This document shows positions 43,575 to 51,929 of a stretch of 64,000 nt of DNA, piece by piece. The notes under the pieces were generated by a model. It did no database searches and was not told where the DNA came from. It was given only the letters and a program-made list of their open reading frames with translations. How positions within the stretch are numbered: position 1 is the first letter of the stretch; each line of letters begins with the position of its first letter. Source of the DNA: Ferruginibacter sp. (GTDB lineage Bacteria; Bacteroidota; Bacteroidia; Chitinophagales; Chitinophagaceae); contig JABFRP010000002.1 in the NCBI GenBank assembly GCA_013141115.1, positions 2,282,647-2,346,646 of the forward strand, written 5' to 3'. The position numbers were made by a program, and so were the translations under genes.

Positions 43575-45113
43575 ATGAAAAAAATAAATTATATACTACT
43601 TGCAACAATAGTTTTTACCATTGCAAGTTCATGTAAAAAGTTTGATACATTAAATACCAATCCGGATGTACCCACATCTGTTTCACCCGATTTGCTTGCA
43701 ACATCGGTATTAAAAAGCACCTTCCGCTTTTGGAATCCAAATCCTACAGATTGGGGTACGGCACAGTTATGGGATAAGCATTGTACCAATCTTCAAAACA
43801 ATCCTAATCCATACCAATACTATTCTTCTTATTGGCCTTACGGAGGATTTGGCGGGGCTCAGAATTTAACTATCCTTAATAGAATGGTTGATTTTGCATC
43901 AGGAAGTCCGATGAAACCTTCATACGAAGGAGTGAGATTATTTTTGAAGGCCTGGTATGGTTTTACTACAACATTAGATATGGGGGATATCCCATATTCA
44001 GAAGCAGGAAAAGCAGAAGAAGGAATAACACAGCCTAAATACGATAAGCAGGCAGATGTATTTGTAAGTGTATTGAGTGATTTAAAAGCTGCTGAAGAAA
44101 AATTTGCCATAGGGGTTAATTTTACCGGTGATATTATGTTGGGTGGTAATGCAGCAAAATGGCGCAGGCTTTGTAATGCTATGCAGTTAAGGGTTTTAAA
44201 CACCATCAGTAAAAAAATTACGCCTGCACAAAAAGCACGTTTTGCAGAAATTGTAACTGCAGGTAATTTAATGACGGGTAATGCTGATAACTTTCAATTG
44301 GCATACCTTGATAATACCAATGCAACTTATCCTTTTTATAACGGAGAAGGAATGAGGGTTAACCTGGCAATGTCCAAATTAATGGTTGATTCGTTAAAAA
44401 AGTTTAACGACCGCAGGTTGTTTTATTTTGGAGAACCTGCAGCATACAAAATTACCGGTGGTTTACTGGAAAATGATTTTGCCGCTTACGAAGGAGCACC
44501 ATCAGAATTATCACCAAACCTGCTCGATCTTAACAGGGCAGCGGGAAAGTATTCTTTACTGAATAAGCGGTATGCATCATCAGCATCAAGGATTGGCGAC
44601 CCTTACATTTTCTTTACTTATGCTGAACAATGTTTTATTATAGCAGAAGCTATTGAAGAAGGTTGGGTAGCTGGTACAGCACAAACCTATTATGAAAATG
44701 GTGTAAAAGCCATGCTTGATTATTACAGAACTTTATCTACTGTAATACAGTCAAACCTTCATGGAATGGCCATTGACCAAACCTATATTAATAATTATTT
44801 TACAGGCGAAGCTGCCTATAAAACAGGTGGAACAAAATTGCAGCGTGAGCAGCAGATATGGATGCAAAGATATTTTATAGATTTCTTTCAGGCCGGCGGA
44901 ATGTCGTTCAGAACTTTTCAGCGTACAGGCTATCCCGTATTTCCACTTGATCCGGCTACTACTTTAAATTCCGGAGCACCAACACAGGTTCCTAAACGCA
45001 ATATGTACCCTACTGATGAGTTAACCAAAAATCCTGTAAACTATAAAAAAGCAGTTGATGAACAGTTTGGCGGAGCTGATGATGTTAATAAAACTCCGTG
45101 GTGGTTACTCTAA
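43575..45113 (+). CDS. SusD/RagB-type outer-membrane lipoprotein
   Basis: This 512-residue glycan-binding lipoprotein forms the lid on SusC. The lipobox IASSC is at residue 19-20 and is followed by the SusD N-terminus KKFDTLNTNPDVPTSVSPD; helix-rich TPR-like features follow, with WYGFTTTLDMGDIPYSEA (near 125-143) typical of the SusD/SusD-2 group. I start at the ATG at 43575, 10 bp after the susC stop; the frame is open upstream inside susC but has no signal there. Translation is probably coupled to susC. Substrate-binding residues cannot be assigned. Confidence 0.93.
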   Translation: MKKINYILLATIVFTIASSCKKFDTLNTNPDVPTSVSPDLLATSVLKSTFRFWNPNPTDWGTAQLWDKHCTNLQNNPNPYQYYSSYWPYGGFGGAQNLTILNRMVDFASGSPMKPSYEGVRLFLKAWYGFTTTLDMGDIPYSEAGKAEEGITQPKYDKQADVFVSVLSDLKAAEEKFAIGVNFTGDIMLGGNAAKWRRLCNAMQLRVLNTISKKITPAQKARFAEIVTAGNLMTGNADNFQLAYLDNTNATYPFYNGEGMRVNLAMSKLMVDSLKKFNDRRLFYFGEPAAYKITGGLLENDFAAYEGAPSELSPNLLDLNRAAGKYSLLNKRYASSASRIGDPYIFFTYAEQCFIIAEAIEEGWVAGTAQTYYENGVKAMLDYYRTLSTVIQSNLHGMAIDQTYINNYFTGEAAYKTGGTKLQREQQIWMQRYFIDFFQAGGMSFRTFQRTGYPVFPLDPATTLNSGAPTQVPKRNMYPTDELTKNPVNYKKAVDEQFGGADDVNKTPWWLL

Positions 45114-45174
45114 TGGAGTAATGTATACTTGCATTATTTGCAATTTTTATTATTTGAATTTTTTAAAATTGAAT

Positions 45175-45206
45175 ACAACTGGAGGAGTAAAACCTCCTCT
45201 AGTTGT
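45175..45206 (+). terminator. Stem-loop after susD
   Basis: A 13 bp stem (45175-45187 with 45194-45206, one G-U pair) with 6-base loop lies 61 bp after the susD stop and 39 bp before the GH16 start. The tail is only partly T-rich, so it may lower rather than stop transcription into the glycosidase genes, as is common in Sus-type loci. Confidence 0.6.
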
Positions 45207-45245
45207 TATTATCCGCAATCTGTTATTTATTAATACTCATCTATC

Positions 45246-46025
45246 ATGCGCCAGGTCTGTATACTATTAATTGCAATAAATTTTATTTCATGCAACAATT
45301 CAAAAAAATCTGCAAACGGAACAAGACTGAAATTAGTCTGGAATGATGAATTTAATTACAAAGGATTGCCGGACAGCAGCAAATGGAATTATGATGTTGG
45401 AGGACATGGATGGGGTAACAACGAATTACAGTATTACACCCTAATGGATACACTAAATGCTAAAGTGGGGAATGGAGTTTTAAAAATTACTGCCAGAAAG
45501 CAGAAAAAGGAAAACAGAGAATATACTTCTGCAAGATTACTGACTCGAAATAAATTTGATTTTAAATATGGAAGGATAGAGGCCCGGGCAAAAATTCCTG
45601 CTGCTGTAGGCACATGGCCTGCAATATGGATGTTGGGAAACAATATTGATAAAGCCGGTTGGCCTGCCTGTGGAGAAATTGATATTATGGAACACAGGGG
45701 AATGGAGTTAAATAAGATTTTTGGAACATTACATTATCCCGGTCATGCAGGCGGCAATGCTAATGGCAACACATTGGTCATTCCAACTGCCACTAGCGCA
45801 TTTCATAATTATGTAACAGAATGGGATGCAGCCGAAATAAAATTTTACGTTGACAATCAATTGTATCACACTGTTGCCAATAACGACAGCATACCCTTTA
45901 ACCATAATTTTTTCATTCTTTTAAATATGGCAATCGGTGGCAATTTTGCAGGGAAAGTAGATCCATTGTTTTCAAGTGATGTTATGGAAATTGATTATGT
46001 ACGGGTTTACAACAAAAACGAGTAA
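45246..46025 (+). CDS. GH16 family glycoside hydrolase lipoprotein (laminarinase-like)
   Basis: The 259-residue protein is a lipoprotein (lipobox NFISC, Cys16) with a single GH16 domain. The catalytic motif GEIDIMEH gives Glu144 (nucleophile), Asp146 and Glu149 (acid/base). Upstream substrate-cleft motifs NNELQYYT (58-65) and GRIEARAKIP (109-118), and WPAIWMLG (124-131), are those of endo-beta-1,3(4)-glucanases. It probably sits on the cell surface and makes the first cuts in a beta-glucan-like chain. It follows susD and is followed by a strong terminator, so downstream genes need another promoter. Confidence 0.93.
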   Translation: MRQVCILLIAINFISCNNSKKSANGTRLKLVWNDEFNYKGLPDSSKWNYDVGGHGWGNNELQYYTLMDTLNAKVGNGVLKITARKQKKENREYTSARLLTRNKFDFKYGRIEARAKIPAAVGTWPAIWMLGNNIDKAGWPACGEIDIMEHRGMELNKIFGTLHYPGHAGGNANGNTLVIPTATSAFHNYVTEWDAAEIKFYVDNQLYHTVANNDSIPFNHNFFILLNMAIGGNFAGKVDPLFSSDVMEIDYVRVYNKNE

Positions 46026-46059
46026 CTAATATTATGGTTTTATTTTTCATACCTGTGCA

Positions 46060-46215
46060 TTAAACAAAAGTATTCTCAGCTTGTAACTGTTGATAATTCT
46101 GTTGCAGAATCTCTTGATTAGTACTGCCAGCCATGATATATAAAGAAAGTGTTTTACCATGCTGGGTTCTTAAAAAGTAAATGCTACAGATAAGTAAAAC
46201 GATAAGAATTTTCAT
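46060..46215 (-). other. Possible 51-codon ORF or gene remnant
   Basis: On the minus strand an ATG at 46215 opens 51 codons with a hydrophobic N-terminus (MKILIVLLICSIYFL) and a Gln/Asn-rich end. It has no recognised family and no clear ribosome-binding site. The + strand of the same stretch has a frame reading KQKYSQLVTVDNSVAESLD that resembles the start of a secreted protein, and CTGTTGCAGAATCTC here (46098-46112) recurs near the start of the GH31 gene. It may be a decayed gene. Confidence 0.2.
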
Positions 46216-46227
46216 ATAGCAAGAAAG

Positions 46228-46274
46228 GTAAGAAGCATGGGGCAGTAATGCCCTGTGCCTTACTGATTTTTTTT
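46228..46274 (+). terminator. Rho-independent terminator inside the locus
   Basis: A 15 bp bulged stem (46228-46244 with 46249-46263; two unpaired A on the 5' side, two G-U pairs) and a GTAA loop is followed by TGA and eight T. It lies about 200 bp after the GH16 stop and separates the Sus/GH16 part from the downstream genes. Confidence 0.88.
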
Positions 46275-46391
46275 AACTTAAAGGCAGCTCAATCGTCATT
46301 TTCTGCAAGGGAAGTATAATGTATCATGATGGAATTGTTTGCGAAAAGATTTTCCAGATTTTTTATGAGGTTAAATAAAATCGTATTTATA

Positions 46392-47234
46392 ATGAAATGT
46401 ATCACTTTTTTTCTGATGGTATTAATTAGTTATTGCACTAACGCCCAATCATTAAAACTAATGACTTATAATATTCGCCTTGATGTTGCTGTTGATGGAG
46501 AAAATGACTGGACACACCGTAAAGATTTTTTTACTGCTCAAATGCAATTTTATGAACCTGATATTTTTGGAATACAAGAAGCTAAGCCAAATCAGGTAAC
46601 AGATATATCAACTGCACTCCCCCAATATAATTTTGTGGGCATTGGCAGAGATGGGATTGGTCAGGGGGAATCTTCAAATATTTATTATAAAAAAGACAAG
46701 TTTGTAGTTAAGGAAACCAATACGTTCTGGCTTTCGCCAACACCCGATAGCATTTCAAAAGGGTGGGATGCAGCTTATAACAGAGTTTGCACTTATGCCT
46801 TGCTAAAAGACAAGAAAACAAAAAAAATGTTTTGGGTTTTTAATACTCACCTCGATCATATTGGAGAACAGGCAAAAACAAAGGGGATAGAACTTATACT
46901 TTCAAAAATTAAAATACTAAACATAAAAAAGTACCCCGTAATATTTATGGGAGATTTTAATACTGAGCCTGATGCAGAAAGAATACAGGGTTTAAAAAAA
47001 GAAATGAACGATTGCAGGGATGTTTCTAAAGAAAAACCATTTGGACCTTCCGGAACATTTAATGGGTTTAAACATAATGAACCCGTTACAAAATTGATAG
47101 ACTATATTTTCATTTCTAAATCAAAAAAAATAAAAGTAAAAAAGTATGCTGTTTTAAGCGACTCTAAAGATTTGCGATATCCATCAGACCATTTACCGGT
47201 TTATGCAGAATTGGAACTGGCTAACCATTATTAA
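46392..47234 (+). CDS. Secreted endonuclease/exonuclease/phosphatase family protein
   Basis: The protein has 280 residues from the ATG at 46392, which begins a good signal peptide (KCITFFLMVLISYCTNAQ); two in-frame ATGs at 46326/46329 would place the signal too far inside. The metal-dependent phosphoesterase motifs are complete: MTYNIRLD, GIQEAKPNQ (catalytic Glu), NTHLDHIG, MGDFNTEPD and PSDHLPVYAE (catalytic His). Related Bacteroidota proteins occur in many polysaccharide loci; their substrate is not known and may be a phosphodiester on the glycan. It follows the terminator at 46228-46274 and so should have its own promoter. Confidence 0.85.
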   Translation: MKCITFFLMVLISYCTNAQSLKLMTYNIRLDVAVDGENDWTHRKDFFTAQMQFYEPDIFGIQEAKPNQVTDISTALPQYNFVGIGRDGIGQGESSNIYYKKDKFVVKETNTFWLSPTPDSISKGWDAAYNRVCTYALLKDKKTKKMFWVFNTHLDHIGEQAKTKGIELILSKIKILNIKKYPVIFMGDFNTEPDAERIQGLKKEMNDCRDVSKEKPFGPSGTFNGFKHNEPVTKLIDYIFISKSKKIKVKKYAVLSDSKDLRYPSDHLPVYAELELANHY

Positions 47235-47346
47235 AGTATGCAGACCTATTTATTACAGCATTCTTTTTAAATCTGTGATTAGCACTTCTTCTATAGGTAT
47301 AAGTTTGAAATACAATTTTGAACTAGTAAAATTAAAATTCAACAAA

Positions 47347-49314
47347 ATGAAAAAAAAATACTTATTGCTTTTTGTAATGTTTTTTGTAAGCATTTCATTG
47401 TTTGCAAATTTGTCGCTTCCCAAAATATTTTCAGATAATATGGTATTGCAGCGTAATGTTTTAATTCCTGTTTGGGGTTGGGCAGATGCTGGTGAAAAAA
47501 TTGAAGTGCAGTTTAATAAGCAGGTTAAGACTGTTAAGGCTGATAAAAATGGGAAGTGGATGCTAAGGCTTGATATAGAAAATGCAGGAGGCCCTTATGA
47601 TCTTATTATCAAAGGGAAAAATTTGATACAAATAAAAAATGTGCTGGTTGGCGAAGTGTGGCTTTGTAGTGGACAATCTAATATGGAATGGACAGTTGGC
47701 CAATCAAACAATGCAAAAAACGAAATTGCATCCGCCAATTATCCATTCATTCGTCATGTTAAAATTCCACATACTATCAGCTCTTTGCCACAACCTGATC
47801 TCGTTTCCGGCAGCTGGGAAGTCTGTGATTCAACAACAGTGGGAGCTTTTTCAGGCATTGGATTTTTTTTCGCAAAGAATATTTATAACGAACTCAAAAT
47901 TCCTGTTGGATTAATTAATTCTTCCTGGGGTGGAACCAATATTGAAACCTGGATAAGCCGTGAAGGATTTGAAAGCAGCGAAGAGTTTAAAGAAATGATT
48001 GCAGGTATGCCGAGAATTAATCTGGATTCTCTTTCCAAAATTAAGGTACAGGCCAGTGAAGTAAGAATTGAAACATTACAGGGCACAAAATTGAAAAATA
48101 TTAATACAGGATTGTTTAGCCAGGTATCTTTTAATGATTCAAAATGGCCGGTATTAATACAGCCGCAATTATGGGAACAGCAAAGTATAGGCGAACTGGA
48201 TGGTGTGGTTTGGTTAAGAAAAACAATTGTATTGTCAGCTGCTGATCTTAATAAAGCGGCAAGTGTAGAGCTGGCGAAAATTGATGATAATGATATTACT
48301 TATGTAAACGGAGTAAAAGTAGGGAGCACTAATCAATATGATGCAAAAAGAAAATACATCATTCCTGCAGGTGTATTAAAAGACGGGAAAAATGTAATTG
48401 CTGTAAGGGTGGTTGACAATGGCGGTGGCGGTGGAATTTATGGCGATGCTGCAGATGTAAAATTAAATTTGGGCAGTACTGTTATTTCTTTGAGTGGCGA
48501 ATGGAAATTTCAGGTGGAGTCTATCATAAAAACAACCAATCAAAATTCACTTCCCTCTCTTTGTTATAATGCAATGATAGATCCTTTAATCCCTTTTGCT
48601 TTTCAGGGAGTATTGTGGTACCAGGGAGAATCAAATGCAGGACGCTCCTATCAATACAGAAAAGCTTTCCCCTTGCTGATAAAAGACTGGAGGCAAAAAT
48701 GGAATAATCAAACTATGCCATTTTATTTTGTGCAGCTGGCAACATTTAATAATCCCGGTAACAGCAATGAAGGCTGTGGCTGGGCAGAGTTAAGAGAAGC
48801 ACAAACAATGGCTTTATCCATACCAAACACAGGCATGTGTGTAACTACTGACCTTGTTGTAAATCCAAATGATATTCATCCGACCAACAAACAGGATGTT
48901 GGAAAGCGGTTATTTGCTCTTGCATTAAATAATATTTATAAAAAAGAAATGGTTTGTAATGGCCCAATGTATAAATCAATGGAAATAAAGGGTAATCAAA
49001 TTATTCTTTCGTATGATCAAACCGGAACAGGTTTATTTACTCCTGATAAATATGGTTACATCAAAGGCTTTGAAATTGCAGGAAAAGACAAGGTGTTTCA
49101 TTATGCCAAAGCTTTCATAAAAGGCAACACAGTGCTGCTATTCAGTGATAAGGTAGAAAATCCGGTTGCTGTTCATTTTGGATGGGTTGGCGATGCCAGC
49201 GATTGCAATCTGTTTAATAAAGAAGGATTCCCCGCTGTGCCTTTTAGAACAGATGAATGGAAGACCATTACAAAAGAAGAAAAGTATACAATTGAAAAGC
49301 TACAATCATTTTAA
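47347..49314 (+). CDS. Sialate O-acetylesterase-like carbohydrate esterase
   Basis: The 655-residue secreted protein (signal peptide 1-20, ending LFAN) has a SGNH-type esterase fold split by an inserted beta-rich domain. Ser111 lies in the block LCSGQSNMEW, GVLWYQGESN carries the Gln/Glu/Asn block, and DIHPTNKQDVGKR carries the Asp-x-x-His pair. The insert (about 255-385) has a galactose-binding-like fold (VWLRKTIVL, DDNDITYVNG). It removes acetyl groups from sugars, probably exposing the main chain for the glycosidases; in plant-glycan loci the substrate need not be sialic acid. I use the ATG at 47347; the frame is open upstream but without a signal. Confidence 0.9.
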   Translation: MKKKYLLLFVMFFVSISLFANLSLPKIFSDNMVLQRNVLIPVWGWADAGEKIEVQFNKQVKTVKADKNGKWMLRLDIENAGGPYDLIIKGKNLIQIKNVLVGEVWLCSGQSNMEWTVGQSNNAKNEIASANYPFIRHVKIPHTISSLPQPDLVSGSWEVCDSTTVGAFSGIGFFFAKNIYNELKIPVGLINSSWGGTNIETWISREGFESSEEFKEMIAGMPRINLDSLSKIKVQASEVRIETLQGTKLKNINTGLFSQVSFNDSKWPVLIQPQLWEQQSIGELDGVVWLRKTIVLSAADLNKAASVELAKIDDNDITYVNGVKVGSTNQYDAKRKYIIPAGVLKDGKNVIAVRVVDNGGGGGIYGDAADVKLNLGSTVISLSGEWKFQVESIIKTTNQNSLPSLCYNAMIDPLIPFAFQGVLWYQGESNAGRSYQYRKAFPLLIKDWRQKWNNQTMPFYFVQLATFNNPGNSNEGCGWAELREAQTMALSIPNTGMCVTTDLVVNPNDIHPTNKQDVGKRLFALALNNIYKKEMVCNGPMYKSMEIKGNQIILSYDQTGTGLFTPDKYGYIKGFEIAGKDKVFHYAKAFIKGNTVLLFSDKVENPVAVHFGWVGDASDCNLFNKEGFPAVPFRTDEWKTITKEEKYTIEKLQSF

Positions 49315-49366
49315 GGATTTTATAAACAGTGAAAACTTATAAGTATAATTAAAAAAATCAAATATT

Positions 49367-49963
49367 ATGAAACAAATAATTCTTTTTTTTACTGCTGTTT
49401 TTTTTCTTTCTTTTTCTTCTATGGCCCAACTAGATAAAAAAAACTGGTTGGTTGGCGGTAGTGGAAGTTTTAAATCAATTAATAATAACTTTCAATCGAG
49501 TGCAGCTAATTGGGAATATAAAAGAACAGAAATAAGACTTACCCCAAACATTGGCTACTTTATTATCGACAAATTTGCAGTTGGAGTAAAGACTTCTTTA
49601 CTTTTACAAAATGATAAAGGATTATCAGTTGGTACTGCCTATGGTAAATCGCTAAGGCTGGATTATGGACCATTTTTACGTTATTATTTTTTAGATAAGG
49701 AAAAGCCATTTAACATTCTTACAGATTTAAGTTATCAATTTGGGAATGTAACACTAACAGGAGAAAAAGGTAGTAGGAATAACTTCTCTTTCATAGCTGG
49801 TCCTGCTATTTACTTTAACTCATCTGCGGCTATAGAGATTTTAGTTGGCTACACACATTCCACGGAACAAATATCAACATCAACAATTGGCAACCCATAT
49901 AAGCAAATTGATAAAGGGTTACAATTTGCAATTGGATTTCAAATTCATTTAGAAAAAAGTTAA
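49367..49963 (+). CDS. Outer-membrane beta-barrel protein
   Basis: The 198-residue protein has a signal peptide (1-20, ending SSMAQ) and a mature part of alternating beta-strand pattern with aromatic girdles (for example NIGYFIIDKFAVGVK and LDYGPFLRYYF), ending in FQIHLEKS, resembling small OmpW/porin-like barrels. No catalytic motif. It is followed after 10 bp by a T9SS-sorted protein, so the two are likely co-transcribed. Neither is a usual member of a Sus-type locus. Confidence 0.8.
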   Translation: MKQIILFFTAVFFLSFSSMAQLDKKNWLVGGSGSFKSINNNFQSSAANWEYKRTEIRLTPNIGYFIIDKFAVGVKTSLLLQNDKGLSVGTAYGKSLRLDYGPFLRYYFLDKEKPFNILTDLSYQFGNVTLTGEKGSRNNFSFIAGPAIYFNSSAAIEILVGYTHSTEQISTSTIGNPYKQIDKGLQFAIGFQIHLEKS

Positions 49964-49973
49964 ATAAAAAATT

Positions 49974-51818
49974 ATGAAACAAATTGCAGTCTTGTTTTTC
50001 AGCCTTATTTTAATATTAGGCCAAAGCAAATCTCAAACACTTTCACCTGACCAAAACCAAGAATATTGTCCAAATATTAATTACAATTTTGTAATTACTG
50101 TTTCAGGCACTGTAACTTCAATTACGGCATCAAGTGGTGCTATACTTGTATCAAGTAATGCAAATACTTTTATTGGCAAATTTAGTGATGCTAATGTGAA
50201 GCAAACATTTACGGTATACTATACAGATAACAACAGTAATCCACGAAATTTTCCCTTTGAATTCAAGAAAATAAAATCATTGCTTCATTCAGGCTCTTGC
50301 TCGTTTCTATCATTATCCTCTATCCAAGCTCCGCTTTGTCAAATAGCAAATATACCTTACAGTTTTACTGCACAAAAATGGTACACAGCATTTGAGTCAC
50401 CCGAATTTTGTTTTGGTACTATTAACACTTACGAATATTTATTGCCAATAGGGTGGAAAATTAATAATGGACCAGTTTCTACTGGAAGCAATTGGCAGCA
50501 AGCAAGTAACTCTGTAACATTTACACCAAATGCTGCTACAGGAGGTAGTATTCAAGTGCGGGCAATAAATAGTGGATGTTTACCATTAAGCGCTTTTAGA
50601 GGACCTACTGCTTCCATAAATATTTCTAGACCCAACCCAACATTTACTATTTTTCCCTTGTCGGTATCTATGACATGTGGCACTATATTTACAAAGACTT
50701 TTACTATAAGTACCACCGGCACTTTAGCTTGCCCGGTTACTTATAGTTGGAATCTTGGTGCCAATAATGGTTGGCTATATGATGCAGGCAGTACAACACC
50801 AACATCACCAGCCCCAACAACTCCGTTTACTACAACTACAAATTCGATAACACTTAAATCTGCAAACCCTTATCAATTACCTTCAAATGTTACAGTAACT
50901 CCAGGTCTCAATGGGGTAAATCAACTGCTTCTCACTTCAACGCTATCGCTTGCACCTTTACCGATATATGTGGTAAATGGTGACAACATTGTTTGCGCAA
51001 CTTCTAACAACTATTTTGTACCAACTCTCCCTGCCGGTGCTACAGTTCAATGGCAGGCTGTGCCAAGTAATATCGTTACAATAAATTCACCAACTGCAAC
51101 TCAAACAACCATTACAAAAGGTTACAACAGTGGAATTGTTACATTAATTGCTACAATAACCAATCAGTGTGGCCAGGTTGGCCAAGCATATAAATATGAT
51201 ATCTCTGTTGGCAGTGGTGTTTCCTCACTGGAAGGACGTTATTATCTAAATGACCCAAGTCAGCCCCACAATCTATTAACTTATTATGGAGGCATTAACT
51301 ATATCCCATCAAATACAATTTGCAATGTTTTTATTGACAATCCCGGATTAGAATCAGCCACCTGGTCTTTAGTATCGGGCAATACCAATTTTTGGACACA
51401 ATTTACAGAGGGTTCCAATCATATTTTACAAATGCACCTTCCTTACAGCAATGAAGATATTGTTACGTTCCGACTAACCAACACTAATACTTGTGGTGCT
51501 TACGATTTCGATGTTTTATTTGTTGCACAATGGCAGTATGGCGGTTATTATACAATATCACCCAACCCAACAAAAGACAACCTTATCGTTTCTGTTGATG
51601 AGGCGAAACTTGTAACACAAAAAATCGCAAAATCTTCGGACCAGAACATAAGAGAAATAGTTATTCTTGATAAAACAGGAATGGTTCTGGCTAAGCAAAC
51701 ATATAGTAAAGGAACAAGACAAGTGAATAAGAATATTTCTAACTTAAAAACTGGTATTTATATTATAAGGATATTTAACGGAAAAAAATGGACAGCCTTA
51801 AAATTGGTTAAAGAATAA
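49974..51818 (+). CDS. T9SS type A sorting-domain protein with PKD-like repeats
   Basis: The 614-residue secreted protein has a signal peptide (about 1-20, ending SKSQ), several Ig/PKD-like beta-sandwich stretches rich in Thr, Ser, Asn and Pro (about 25-520), and a C-terminal T9SS sorting domain (about 525-614: ISPNPTKDNLIVSV, then NLKTGIYIIRIF and KLVKE). It should be exported through the type IX system to the cell surface. No glycosidase motif is seen; it may be a binding or structural protein. A beta-barrel gene lies 10 bp upstream. Confidence 0.85.
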   Translation: MKQIAVLFFSLILILGQSKSQTLSPDQNQEYCPNINYNFVITVSGTVTSITASSGAILVSSNANTFIGKFSDANVKQTFTVYYTDNNSNPRNFPFEFKKIKSLLHSGSCSFLSLSSIQAPLCQIANIPYSFTAQKWYTAFESPEFCFGTINTYEYLLPIGWKINNGPVSTGSNWQQASNSVTFTPNAATGGSIQVRAINSGCLPLSAFRGPTASINISRPNPTFTIFPLSVSMTCGTIFTKTFTISTTGTLACPVTYSWNLGANNGWLYDAGSTTPTSPAPTTPFTTTTNSITLKSANPYQLPSNVTVTPGLNGVNQLLLTSTLSLAPLPIYVVNGDNIVCATSNNYFVPTLPAGATVQWQAVPSNIVTINSPTATQTTITKGYNSGIVTLIATITNQCGQVGQAYKYDISVGSGVSSLEGRYYLNDPSQPHNLLTYYGGINYIPSNTICNVFIDNPGLESATWSLVSGNTNFWTQFTEGSNHILQMHLPYSNEDIVTFRLTNTNTCGAYDFDVLFVAQWQYGGYYTISPNPTKDNLIVSVDEAKLVTQKIAKSSDQNIREIVILDKTGMVLAKQTYSKGTRQVNKNISNLKTGIYIIRIFNGKKWTALKLVKE

Positions 51819-51929
51819 CCCGAAAGTAACTATATCAGCCAATGTATGCTAACAGTAATATTAAGAAAGGAATAGATTTTTGCATTTCAGGGTTTTCATA
51901 ATTGTTTAATATTTAAATAACCATCTAAA

